Assembly (NCBI RefSeq): GCF_008274625.1
Contig: NZ_VTRU01000004.1
Location: forward strand, 62,001-126,000
Direction: 5' to 3'
Length of the DNA: 64,000 nucleotides
Origin: Chryseobacterium panacisoli
GTDB taxonomy: Bacteria > Bacteroidota > Bacteroidia > Flavobacteriales > Weeksellaceae
How positions within the stretch are numbered: the stretch's first letter is position 1; each line of letters starts with the position of its first letter. The notes under the pieces were generated by a model, which made no database searches, had not been told where the DNA came from, and saw nothing but the letters and a program-made list of their open reading frames with translations. Below are positions 16,606-25,327 of this stretch, one piece after another. A program made the position numbers and the translations under genes.

Positions 16606-17862
16606 ATGAAAAAAACTCTACTTCTTTTATTTTTAATTACTTTTTCTTTTATACTCAGTCAGACGACCAAAAGGGTATTCTTTATCGGGAACAGCTATAC
16701 TTACGTTAATGATTTGCCTAACCTCATTCAAAGTATTGCTGCTTCTAACGGCGATGTACTGGAGCATCACAGCCATACACCTGGCGGATCCACGCTGCAG
16801 GATCATTCCGGCAATCCTGATGTAATTTCAACCATCAATCAGGGCAATTGGGATTATGTCGTATTACAGGAACAGAGCCAGCTTCCTTCATTTCCGGATT
16901 CTCAGGTTCAAAATCAGGTATATCCTTATGCTCTTCAACTTTCCAATCTGATTAAAACATCCAATCCCTGTGGAAATGTAATCTTCTATATGACCTGGGG
17001 CCGCAAAAACGGAGATGCTTCAAATTGTCCGGGACTTCCGGCTGTATGTACCTATCAGGGAATGGATACTCAGATTTATAACCGCTATATGGAAATGGCA
17101 ACAACCAATGAAGGTATTGTTTCCCCTGTAGGTAAAGTCTGGAGAACGATCAGGGAGCAAAACCCGGCTATCGAATTGTATGATCAGGATGAATCACATC
17201 CGAGTTATATTGGATCTATGGCCGCTGCGTATACATTTTACACTATTTTATTTAAGAAAGATCCTACACAGATCCCTTTTAACGGAAATCTAAGTCCGGC
17301 ACAGGCTCAGCTGATCAAGGATATTGTTAAAACAGAAGTTTACAATCAGCCTGCTCAATGGTTTGTAACGAATAATGATGTTCACAGCAAATTCACCTAT
17401 CAGATTACCGGAGCGGGAACAGTTCAGTTAACCAATACAACACAGAATGCAGCCGCATATTTATGGGATTTTGGTGACGGTACGACCTCAACTCTGGAAA
17501 ATCCGTCACATACCTACCCTACAGGAGGAACTTATACTGTAAAGCTGACAACGGCTGCCTGTGGAGCCACTACTACCAAAACAAAACTGGTTGTGGTAAG
17601 CACATTAAATACCACAGAAGCTGCTATTCAGAACCCGGTTCAGATTTATCCTAATCCTGCTCAACATCTTATTACCATCACTTCTAAAGAGAGAATTGAA
17701 GTACTTTCACTTACCGATGCTTCCGGAAGATTCTTTCATTATCATTTAAATAAAACAGATACAGGATATATTCTGCCACTTCAACATTTAAACAGCGGAG
17801 TTTATTTTTTACAATATAAAGCAGGTGAAAAGGAATTCACTAAAAAGATTATAAAAAAATAA
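16606..17862 (+). CDS. Secreted SGNH-like hydrolase with PKD domain and T9SS sorting domain
   Basis: About 418 residues from ATG 16606; a frame start at 16597 is TTG and less likely. A signal peptide (to about residue 20) is followed by a SGNH/DUF4886-like domain with RVFFIGNSYTYVNDLPN (nucleophile Ser block) and DQDESHPSYIGS (Asp-x-x-His block). Residues about 270-335 are a PKD domain (AYLWDFGDGTTSTLENPSHTY). The last 75 or so residues are a type A T9SS sorting domain (IYPNPAQHLITI to FTKKIIKK). The product should be exported through the outer membrane and attached or released; it probably deacylates or cleaves a polysaccharide or ester. Confidence 0.82.
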   Translation: MKKTLLLLFLITFSFILSQTTKRVFFIGNSYTYVNDLPNLIQSIAASNGDVLEHHSHTPGGSTLQDHSGNPDVISTINQGNWDYVVLQEQSQLPSFPDSQVQNQVYPYALQLSNLIKTSNPCGNVIFYMTWGRKNGDASNCPGLPAVCTYQGMDTQIYNRYMEMATTNEGIVSPVGKVWRTIREQNPAIELYDQDESHPSYIGSMAAAYTFYTILFKKDPTQIPFNGNLSPAQAQLIKDIVKTEVYNQPAQWFVTNNDVHSKFTYQITGAGTVQLTNTTQNAAAYLWDFGDGTTSTLENPSHTYPTGGTYTVKLTTAACGATTTKTKLVVVSTLNTTEAAIQNPVQIYPNPAQHLITITSKERIEVLSLTDASGRFFHYHLNKTDTGYILPLQHLNSGVYFLQYKAGEKEFTKKIIKK

Positions 17863-17865
17863 CCT

Positions 17866-17873
17866 TATTTTTG
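17866..17873 (+). promoter_or_regulatory. Candidate -7 box directly before the HipA-like gene
   Basis: TATTTTTG ends 4 bases before the ATG at 17878, which would give a leaderless transcript. No -33 TTG, so the box may be fortuitous. Confidence 0.3.
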
Positions 17874-17877
17874 CTTC

Positions 17878-18651
17878 ATGCAGAATTTAAGAACGGTAAC
17901 CGTGATGCGTTACATTCTGCCATTGAGAGAAGGAGGGTCTCTTCCTGCTCTGGCAGAAGCTGATGATGATTTCAAATATGTATTAAAATTCCGTGGTGCA
18001 GGCCATGGAGTAAAAATGCTTATCTCTGAACTTTTGGGTGGAAAGATTACCGAAGCGTTAGGACTAAAAATTCCTGAACTTGTTTTTATCAATGTTGATG
18101 CCGATTTCGGAAGAACGGAAGCTGATGAGGAAATACAGGATCTTCTGAAGTTTTCTGAAGGTCTGAACCTTGGCCTGCATTATCTATCCGGTTCTATCAC
18201 TTATGATCCGGGAGTAAGTGTTGACCCCCTTCTGGCTTCAAAAATCGTTTGGCTGGATGCTTTCATTACCAATATTGACCGTACTTTTAGGAATACCAAT
18301 ATGCTGATGTGGAATAAAGAGCTTTGGATCATCGATAATGGTGCTTCGTTCTATTTCCACCATTCATGGCAGAATTTTGATACAGCGGCAAAAACACCTT
18401 TCAAATATGTGAAAGACCACGTCCTTCTTCCCAAAGCAAAAATGCTTGACGAAGCGGATCAGTTTGCCCATGAAGTACTGAATGATGCACTTTTCAGGGA
18501 GATTGTCAATACAATTCCTGAAGACTGGCTACACTGGAATGATGCCGATGAAACGCCTGATGAAATACGTGAGATCTATTTTCAGTTTCTGAAAACCAGA
18601 TTAGAAAATTCTCAAATCTTTATAAACGAAGCTAAAAATGCAAGAGGATAA
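17878..18651 (+). CDS. HipA-like kinase (HipA_2/DUF3037-partner family)
   Basis: 257 residues. A Gly/Ser loop (LREGGSLPALAEADD, 16-30) is followed by the ATP Lys37 in YVLKF and Glu51. The catalytic loop is DAFITNIDRTFRNTN with Asp134 and Asn139, spaced as in HipA Asp309/Asn314. The Mg-binding Asp153 sits in WIIDNGASFYF. All kinase-like residues appear intact, but the protein is roughly half the length of HipA and no HipB-like antitoxin is nearby. Instead its last 14 bases overlap a DUF3037 gene. The pair is conserved as a unit in many bacteria, and I know of no established function. Target and reaction are unknown; phosphotransfer to a protein is inferred. Confidence 0.78.
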   Translation: MQNLRTVTVMRYILPLREGGSLPALAEADDDFKYVLKFRGAGHGVKMLISELLGGKITEALGLKIPELVFINVDADFGRTEADEEIQDLLKFSEGLNLGLHYLSGSITYDPGVSVDPLLASKIVWLDAFITNIDRTFRNTNMLMWNKELWIIDNGASFYFHHSWQNFDTAAKTPFKYVKDHVLLPKAKMLDEADQFAHEVLNDALFREIVNTIPEDWLHWNDADETPDEIREIYFQFLKTRLENSQIFINEAKNARG

Positions 18652-19021
18652 AATATATGAATATGCGGTAATACGCTTGGTGCCTAAAGTTGAAAGAGAA
18701 GAATTTTTCAATATCGGACTGGTGATGTTTTCCAAAAGAGAAAAATTCATCAGGGTGGAATTCTATTTGTGTCCTGATAAATTCAACCTGATGCACAGTA
18801 AGCTGGACTACGAAGATATTATCCAGAATCTTGAAAGTTTTCAGAAAATTGCCAATGGTGATAAAGACGGCGGGCCTATTGCCCTGCTTGATATTCCTGA
18901 GCGTTTCCGCTGGCTGACAGCTGTAAGAAGTGCTGTAGTTCAGACTTCAAGACCTCATCCTGGAAAATCCAAAGATTTAAACAGTACTTTTGGTAAACTT
19001 TTTGAGGAGTTAGTAAAATAA
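18638..19021 (+). CDS. DUF3037 family protein
   Basis: 127 residues, one DUF3037 domain: YEYAVIRLVPKVEREEFFNIGLVMFSK, then the LCPDKFNLMHSKLDYEDI stretch and a C-terminal RFRWLTAVRSAVVQTSRPHPG. The hallmark is the repeated V(R/I)xVP...REEFxNxGVxxF pattern. The gene overlaps the HipA-like kinase gene by 14 bases, so they are translated together. It may be a substrate, adaptor or inhibitor of that kinase; there is no sign of a DNA-binding motif. Role unknown. Confidence 0.8.
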   Translation: MQEDKIYEYAVIRLVPKVEREEFFNIGLVMFSKREKFIRVEFYLCPDKFNLMHSKLDYEDIIQNLESFQKIANGDKDGGPIALLDIPERFRWLTAVRSAVVQTSRPHPGKSKDLNSTFGKLFEELVK

Positions 19022-19042
19022 CACACCCTCTAAAAATTTATT

Positions 19043-20080
19043 ATGAAATCATGCATATACAACATATCAATCTACAGGTTTTTCACAAACCTGTTTTTTG
19101 TTTTATTTCTAAATGTTTTCACTTTAGGTTTTTCACAGAACTTTTCACAAGTAAAGGTTAAGACTCCGCCTGTAAAAAGTATATTACTTCCGGAAATAGC
19201 CAATCTGTCTGAGGATATTATATATAAAACCAGTAGAAAAGGAGATCCCATCAGGCTGGATGTTTTTACGCCCAAAAATACCACTGCAGGTCAGTTGCTT
19301 CCTGTCCTGATCTACGTTCACGGAGGTGGATGGATAGAAGGTGATAAAGTGATTCATGCAGACAATTATGTTGAAACGACCATTGGAAAGCTGATGGCAA
19401 AGCAATACGCTGTAATCAGTATTAATTATACCCTTTTGAATGATGACACTCATTTTCCATTACCTTTGGAAGACACCAAAGATGCGGTAAGATGGGTAAG
19501 GAAAAATGCGGAGAAATATCGTTTTGACACCAGCAATATTGGATTATTCGGGGCTTCAGCCGGCGCTCATCTTTCTTTGATGGCAGCTTATACTCCAGAC
19601 AATACTTATCAGGGCAGTCCAGAGCTTTCGTCTTATTCGGCTAAAGTAAATTATGTTATTGATCATTATGGTCCTACAGACCTTAATAAACTTTTCCACA
19701 CAAGACTGGGAACAATTCCGGTGGGAATGATCGGATTAATGTCAAAAAAAATTGTCGGCTTACAGGAAAATCTTGTAAAAGGAATTTCAGGATATGATAT
19801 CAGAAAAGATCAGGATACAGCTATTGATTATCTTACAACTATATCTCCCGTTAATTTTGTTTCAGAAGGCGTGCCTACTTTAATTGTTCAGGGTAATAAT
19901 GACAAAGTTGTTCCTATAAGCCAGTCGAAAAAGCTTCACAGAAAATTGAACAGAGCCAGAATTCAGAATTCCTTGATTATTGTGGACGGCGGAGTCCATG
20001 GATTTGGTACAACTGATAAGAGCTATCTGAATCAACTTACTGATGAGATGGTGAATTTCATTCTTTCACAAAAGAAATAA
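19043..20080 (+). CDS. Exported alpha/beta hydrolase (carboxylesterase-like)
   Basis: 345 residues. An N-terminal hydrophobic segment (about 9-32, ending LGFSQNFS) is a likely signal peptide. The esterase/lipase motif YVHGGGWIEGD (91-101) gives the oxyanion hole, FGASAGAHLSLM places the nucleophile Ser172, and VQGNNDKVVP and GGVHGFG supply the acid and base. This matches BD-FAE/hormone-sensitive-lipase-like esterases that act on small acyl or feruloyl esters in the periplasm. It begins 21 bases after DUF3037, but functional relation to that pair is doubtful. Confidence 0.85.
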   Translation: MKSCIYNISIYRFFTNLFFVLFLNVFTLGFSQNFSQVKVKTPPVKSILLPEIANLSEDIIYKTSRKGDPIRLDVFTPKNTTAGQLLPVLIYVHGGGWIEGDKVIHADNYVETTIGKLMAKQYAVISINYTLLNDDTHFPLPLEDTKDAVRWVRKNAEKYRFDTSNIGLFGASAGAHLSLMAAYTPDNTYQGSPELSSYSAKVNYVIDHYGPTDLNKLFHTRLGTIPVGMIGLMSKKIVGLQENLVKGISGYDIRKDQDTAIDYLTTISPVNFVSEGVPTLIVQGNNDKVVPISQSKKLHRKLNRARIQNSLIIVDGGVHGFGTTDKSYLNQLTDEMVNFILSQKK

Positions 20081-20274
20081 TATACATCCAACTATTTAAA
20101 TACAATCCAACACACTAAAAATCAACATAATAAATACAATACTAACAATAAATTTGCTAGATTGATATACATATTAATATTTTTTAATTGAAAATTAATT
20201 ACCTTGGCCATTGTTCAAATTATTTTCAACAAAACAACTAATAAATTAATCATTCACTAAAAAAAATACGCAAT

Positions 20275-22116
20275 ATGGATTCTTTGAATAATATCAATGC
20301 GCTTACACTCATATTTGCATCTGTGCTTATTTTTGCGATAGCTTACCGTTTTTATGGTATTTTTATTGCTAATAAAGTTCTCAGGCTTAACGACCAAAAT
20401 ATGACTCCTGCAGTAGAATTTGCAGATGGTAAAGATTATGTTGCTACGAATAAAAATGTACTTTTCGGACATCATTTTGCTGCAATTGCTGCCGCCGGAC
20501 CGCTAGTTGGACCTGTTCTTGCTGCACAATTCGGATATCTTCCCGGTGCACTATGGATTCTGATTGGCTGTGTATTGGGAGGCGGAGTTCATGATATGGT
20601 TGTACTCTTTGCTTCCGTGAGACACAAAGGTCAAAGTCTCGCGACCATCGCTTCTAAAGAAATCGGGAAAGCCACCGGAACTGTAGCAGGTTTTGCGATC
20701 CTTTTTATCCTGATTCTTACGCTGGCCGGTTTATCACTGGCTTGTATCAACGCAATGCATGAGGCCTCATGGTCTCTTTTTACGGTAGTTATTACCATGC
20801 CTATTGCCATTATCATGGGACTGATTATGCGTTATAAAAAGAACAGTGTTTTGTTTGCAAGTATATTAGGCGGTATTCTTTTGATTGCCGGAATTATCGG
20901 AGGCCATACTCTGATGCAGAATCCTACCATGAATAATTTATTCTCCTGGGATATTAAAACAATTTCTATTGCGATTCCTTTATATGGTTTTATTGCTTCT
21001 GTATTACCGGTATGGCTGCTTTTGGTTCCAAGGGATTATCTTTCCACTTATTTAAAGATCGGAACTATTATTATGCTGGCTATCGGAGTAATTGTCATTC
21101 ATCCTACTATACAAATGCCTGCTATCACAGCTTTTGTCAATGGTGGTGGACCTATTATCGGCGGGCCTGTACTTCCTTTTATTTTTATTGTGATTGCCTG
21201 TGGGGCAATTTCAGGTTTCCATGCTGTGATTGCTACGGGAACAACTCCGAAAATGCTTAATAAGGAAAGAGAGATTCTTTTTGTAGGCTATGGAGCAATG
21301 CTTGTAGAAGGTTTTGTGGCATTGATGGCACTTATTGCAGCTTGTACACTGATGCCTGGTGATTATTTTGCGATCAACACACCTAAGGAAGCTTATGATT
21401 CGTTTCTTGCAACACATCCTTCCCTGCATGGTGTAGACATAGATTATTATTCACAGAAAATAGGAATTGATCTTTATGGAAGAACCGGAGGTGCAGTCTC
21501 CCTGGCTGTAGGAATGGCCCATATCTTCAACAAAATCCCTTATATGGATCAGCTGACGGCATATTGGTATAACTTCGCCATTATGTTTGAAGCGGTATTT
21601 ATTCTTACTGCTATTGATGCAGGAACAAGAGTGGGACGCTTCTTTTTACAGGAAATGCTGGGCTCTGTCGTTCCAAAATTCAATGATAAAAACTGGATTC
21701 CGGGAATTATCATCAGCAGCCTTCTTTTCACTTTTGCCTGGGGTTATCTGGTGTATACCGGAAATGTAAACAGTATCTGGCCGTTATTCGGAATCAGTAA
21801 TCAGCTGCTGGCTGCCTGTGGACTTATCGTCTGTACTACGATGCTGATAAGGATGAACAGGGGAAAATATGCTTTATGCTCAGCTGTTCCCGGAGTTTTC
21901 ATGGCCGGAATCACCTTCTGGGCCGGATATATCCAGGTGACCGCTATCTATATTCCAAAAGGACAGTACCTACTGGCTGCATTAGCGGCAACAGCAATGA
22001 TTCTGATGCTTATTGTATTTATAGGGGCTTTCAGGAAATGGTATCAATTACTACAGATCAATAAAACGGAGATTGATCATTATGGAGAACCGGTAAAAGA
22101 ACTGGTAGAAAGATAA
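20275..22116 (+). CDS. cstA: Carbon starvation protein A (peptide/pyruvate transporter family)
   Basis: 613 residues, an integral membrane protein with more than a dozen hydrophobic segments. Family marks include FADGKDYVATNKNVLFGHHFAAIAAAGP, GALWILIGCVLGGGVHDM and CGAISGFHAVIATGTTPKM, then FILTAIDAGTRVGRFF. CstA proteins import peptides or pyruvate during nutrient limitation. It stands alone after a 194-base AT-rich leader in which no canonical promoter could be fixed, and it ends at a terminator shared with the converging TonB receptor gene. Confidence 0.93.
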   Translation: MDSLNNINALTLIFASVLIFAIAYRFYGIFIANKVLRLNDQNMTPAVEFADGKDYVATNKNVLFGHHFAAIAAAGPLVGPVLAAQFGYLPGALWILIGCVLGGGVHDMVVLFASVRHKGQSLATIASKEIGKATGTVAGFAILFILILTLAGLSLACINAMHEASWSLFTVVITMPIAIIMGLIMRYKKNSVLFASILGGILLIAGIIGGHTLMQNPTMNNLFSWDIKTISIAIPLYGFIASVLPVWLLLVPRDYLSTYLKIGTIIMLAIGVIVIHPTIQMPAITAFVNGGGPIIGGPVLPFIFIVIACGAISGFHAVIATGTTPKMLNKEREILFVGYGAMLVEGFVALMALIAACTLMPGDYFAINTPKEAYDSFLATHPSLHGVDIDYYSQKIGIDLYGRTGGAVSLAVGMAHIFNKIPYMDQLTAYWYNFAIMFEAVFILTAIDAGTRVGRFFLQEMLGSVVPKFNDKNWIPGIIISSLLFTFAWGYLVYTGNVNSIWPLFGISNQLLAACGLIVCTTMLIRMNRGKYALCSAVPGVFMAGITFWAGYIQVTAIYIPKGQYLLAALAATAMILMLIVFIGAFRKWYQLLQINKTEIDHYGEPVKELVER

Positions 22117-22135
22117 AGCTAAGATTACAATAAAA

Positions 22136-22165
22136 AACAGTTCAGAAATTCTGAACTGTTTTTTT
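22136..22165 (+). terminator. Rho-independent terminator after cstA
   Basis: AACAGTTCAG (22136-22145) pairs with CTGAACTGTT (22151-22160), followed by Ts; preceded by an A-run, so it may work in both directions. Confidence 0.85.
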
Positions 22166-22189
22166 ATAAGCATTATCGGTAATTTTTAT

Positions 22190-24958
22190 TTAAAAATTGA
22201 AATTAAGTCTCGCGAAAACATACCTTCCATTCTGTCCGAACTGTGAAGTGGAACGTGAATAGATAAACTGGTCGTTATTTGTAGAAGCAGTAAGGTTTTT
22301 CGTTGGATAAATATCAAACAAATTATTCACTCCTAAAGTCAATCCTACATTTTTAGTGAATTGGTAAGCAGCAGATATATCGGTAATGATCTTATTTCCG
22401 ATCGGCTGGTGTTCATTAAAATCTATGATTCCGTCTCCGTTCACATCAATAATATCGGCACCTGTTACTTTTCCGAAATAGGTATTTCTCAGATAGAAAG
22501 TAGCATCCTTCCATGAAAGGGTGTGCGAAAGACTGGCTTTCACTCTAGGTACCGCTTCTTCCAGATACACTCGTGATTTTTCAGAGAAGTAGACTTTTTC
22601 AAGCTGTGGTGACTGTAAAAGTCCTGCAGAATGGATATCACCTACCTGCTTGGTTTTATTAAGATTTATTGCAAAGCTATTATCTAATTTAAATCCTGAG
22701 AACCTTGTATTATGTGAAATTACCACATCCAATCCTTTTGTTTCTGTATCAATCGCGTTAGTAAAGAATTGTGCTGCATTGATTCCCAATTGATCATAAG
22801 CTTCCTGTGCCTTCTGAGGAACATTTGCTCTTAAAAACTGGTCCGTAAGAATGATACGGTTATCAATTCTTGTGAAATATCCGTCTGCTGTAAAGCTAAG
22901 TCCAACTGAAGGAATTCTGTAGGTAAATCCTACACTTGCAGATTTGGAAGTTTCCTGCTTCAGTTTTGGCATATCCAGCAGTCCTGCCAGCTGAGAATCA
23001 TTACTGAAAGTTCCTACTTCCAGCAGTTGATTATTGGTGAACAATGTAGACGTTACATTGTAATAGATCTGGTGGATAGATGGTGCTCGGAATCCTGTAG
23101 AACCTGCCAGTCTCACATTGAAATTAGGTGCTACTTTGATTCTTGATGCTAATTTATAATTGAATGTAGATCCGAAATCAGAATAATTTTCATATCTCGC
23201 CGCAGCATCTACCAATAACCAGTTCGTAAAGTTAAATTCCACATCTGCATAGGCTGCCACCGACTGCCTGTTTTTATCCACCGCATTCTCAGGCTTAAAT
23301 CCGTTGAATACCTGTGATCCTCCCGGAAGCGCTGCTCCAAAGAAATCAGTAGGTCTCACAGAATTTCCGTTCCATACATTTCCGGAGGCATCATAGGTTG
23401 CATAAGAAGCTTCTTCTCCCTGAGTAATTTTAAAATTCTCGTACCGGTGCTCAGCTCCAAACGCTACGTTGATTCCTTCCCATACATCATATTTTTTAGA
23501 GAAATCTAGATTGATGGTATTTTGGGAAAATCTTAATCCTCCTGCGTTAAACTCTCTTGGTGAAACAAAACGCAAAGAAGTATTTCCTGTATTCTGAATA
23601 TTATAGGTAAATGAATTCTGTCCGTAAGTATTACTGAAATCAATATTCCAGCCGTCCCATTTTCCTTTGATTCCTGCAGCTAATGAGATATCCTGAATAT
23701 CGGTCCCGATCTGAGGAAGATAACCGCTAGGATATAATCCTGTGAAAGTTCTGCTTTCACTCGGTCTTCTGTAAAATCCTCCGGAAGTTCCGTGTCTTAA
23801 ACTATACCCTCCGAAAGTGTAGACCTTCCAATTGTCACTTACAGGAATTTCAGCATTTACAAAAAGCTGGTGATTATTAAGTTTAGACTGTCCTACCTGC
23901 ATATTGAAATCCTTTCTTGTCTGCCCTCTGTACACCAGCTCCTGATCGGTGAAGTAATTAAGCTGATCTCTGGTAAAACTTGCAGATTTTAAAACATTTT
24001 GTAGTGCCGAAATGCTATTGGCCCCCTGAATTGAATTTTGCAGTTCCTGAGAGAAATAGCTTACATTTTGGGCATACTGATGTACATAATTTACAATCTG
24101 CTGTGAATTGGGTGTATTACCAATATTAGTAAAGAGAGAAGAAAGATTTACACCGTCATTTAATGCACGTTGTTCAATGGCATTATAAGCATTGTATATA
24201 GGACCGCTTTCTGTTCCTGCTCTATAAGTAGGATTTCTGAACTGTGAAGACCAGGTGATATTGAAAAAACCTCCTTTGGTTCCTATTTTATTACCATAAT
24301 TCAGGTCCAGCTGAATATTCTGTCCGTCAAAATCTCCGGTATGGTCATTAGCTGTGGGTGTTAAATTTCCTCCATAGCTGATCTGTCCTGCCAGTTTTCC
24401 TGTATCTCTTTTCAGATCAAGATTGATTACTCCGGCAATGGCATCAGATCCATATTGTGCCGCGGCTCCGTCTCTTAAGACTTCTATTCTGTTTAATGCA
24501 AAAGACGGAATGGCATTTAAATCTGTTCCTACGGTTCCTCTTCCGGGTGTTCCGTTTACATTAACCAATGCTGAAGTATGTCTTCTTTTTCCATTCACCA
24601 AAACCAATACCTGGTCCGGTCCCAAACCTCTCAGCTGAGCAGGATCCAAATGGTCCGTTCCATCTGAATTGGTCTGAATGGTAGAAGTAAATGAAGGTGC
24701 CACCGCATTCAGAATTTGTCCAATATTTGTTTGCGGGAGAATGATTGAAGATTCTTTCACATTGAAAACATCTACAGGAACCGGACTGTCTGTTTTTGAT
24801 CTGGCTCCGGCCCTTGACCCCAGCACTACTACTTCTTCTACATTATTGGTTTTTATACTGTCTTTATTTATTTTGATGCTGTCTTTTTCCTGTCCGTAAG
24901 TATATACTCCAAGAAAAAATAAAGCAGAGACCGAAAGAATAGTTTTTTTATTTCTCAT
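22190..24958 (-). CDS. TonB-dependent receptor (large, 922 aa)
   Basis: 922 residues. A signal peptide (to about residue 22, TYGQ) precedes a TonB-box-like EEVVVLGSRAGARSK. The plug includes QLRGLGPDQVLVLVNGKRRHTSA, RIEVLRDGAAAQYGSDAIAG and VINLDLKR. The barrel ends GQNGRYVFARLNFNF with the required terminal Phe. No SusD-like partner is adjacent, so it belongs to the iron-complex/cobalamin-type receptors rather than SusC. The RRHTSALVNVNG stretch and size agree with a widespread Bacteroidota and Xanthomonad group whose ligand is often unassigned. A textbook Bacteroidota promoter lies upstream. Confidence 0.9.
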   Translation of the reverse strand: MRNKKTILSVSALFFLGVYTYGQEKDSIKINKDSIKTNNVEEVVVLGSRAGARSKTDSPVPVDVFNVKESSIILPQTNIGQILNAVAPSFTSTIQTNSDGTDHLDPAQLRGLGPDQVLVLVNGKRRHTSALVNVNGTPGRGTVGTDLNAIPSFALNRIEVLRDGAAAQYGSDAIAGVINLDLKRDTGKLAGQISYGGNLTPTANDHTGDFDGQNIQLDLNYGNKIGTKGGFFNITWSSQFRNPTYRAGTESGPIYNAYNAIEQRALNDGVNLSSLFTNIGNTPNSQQIVNYVHQYAQNVSYFSQELQNSIQGANSISALQNVLKSASFTRDQLNYFTDQELVYRGQTRKDFNMQVGQSKLNNHQLFVNAEIPVSDNWKVYTFGGYSLRHGTSGGFYRRPSESRTFTGLYPSGYLPQIGTDIQDISLAAGIKGKWDGWNIDFSNTYGQNSFTYNIQNTGNTSLRFVSPREFNAGGLRFSQNTINLDFSKKYDVWEGINVAFGAEHRYENFKITQGEEASYATYDASGNVWNGNSVRPTDFFGAALPGGSQVFNGFKPENAVDKNRQSVAAYADVEFNFTNWLLVDAAARYENYSDFGSTFNYKLASRIKVAPNFNVRLAGSTGFRAPSIHQIYYNVTSTLFTNNQLLEVGTFSNDSQLAGLLDMPKLKQETSKSASVGFTYRIPSVGLSFTADGYFTRIDNRIILTDQFLRANVPQKAQEAYDQLGINAAQFFTNAIDTETKGLDVVISHNTRFSGFKLDNSFAINLNKTKQVGDIHSAGLLQSPQLEKVYFSEKSRVYLEEAVPRVKASLSHTLSWKDATFYLRNTYFGKVTGADIIDVNGDGIIDFNEHQPIGNKIITDISAAYQFTKNVGLTLGVNNLFDIYPTKNLTASTNNDQFIYSRSTSQFGQNGRYVFARLNFNF

Positions 24959-24998
24959 ATAGTTTAATTTGATTGAACATTTATGTTTTTACAGGGTG

Positions 24999-25028
24999 CA
25001 AATGTAAAATATATTTATTAGTCCACAA
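24999..25028 (-). promoter_or_regulatory. Strong Bacteroidota promoter for the large TonB receptor
   Basis: On the minus strand TTG (25028-25026), 19 bases, then TACATTTG (25006-24999): an exact match to TTG-N19-TAnnTTTG. Confidence 0.75.
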
Positions 25029-25157
25029 AATCAATAGACTTTGTTTTATAAAAAATGGTTATCGTTTCTTTCTATCCCTATTTAAAGTTATGATAAATTA
25101 AGAACATTTCAATAAAATAAGATACTAAAGAATATAAGATCAAACAAATAAAGATTG

Positions 25158-25268
25158 GAAACGCTATGATCGCAAAGGAATTTTGCAGCTTATTATTCTG
25201 GCGTTCGCAAAGGCACTTCGTTCAGCAAAGCACATTTCCTTCGTTGAGTAGAACGCCATTGTGATCGA
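25158..25268. repeat. Imperfect palindromic intergenic element (single copy here)
   Basis: The 369-base gap 24959-25327 holds the receptor promoter, this element and a helicase terminator. AACGCTATGATCGCAAAGG at the left and GAACGCCATTGTGATCG at the right share GATCGCA/AACGCC-type half sites in inverted order, with GGCGTTCGCAAAGGCACTTC inside. It has the look of a dispersed element, but no second copy is in the window. Confidence 0.4.
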
Positions 25269-25276
25269 AAAATAAA

Positions 25277-25303
25277 AAACGGATCCAAATTTTGAATCCG
25301 TTT
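25277..25303 (-). terminator. Rho-independent terminator after the UvrD/PcrA helicase gene
   Basis: AAACGGATCCAAA (25277-25289) pairs with the arm ending at 25303 (TTTGAATCCGTTT) with mismatches; on the minus strand a T-run follows. Confidence 0.75.
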
Positions 25304-25327
25304 ACTTTATATTGTATTATTTTGAAA

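Noticed and set aside
24959..25327. Possible small RNA gene in the gap before the helicase
   Set aside because: Promoter, palindromic element and terminator account for the structure; no separate promoter plus terminator pair on one strand.
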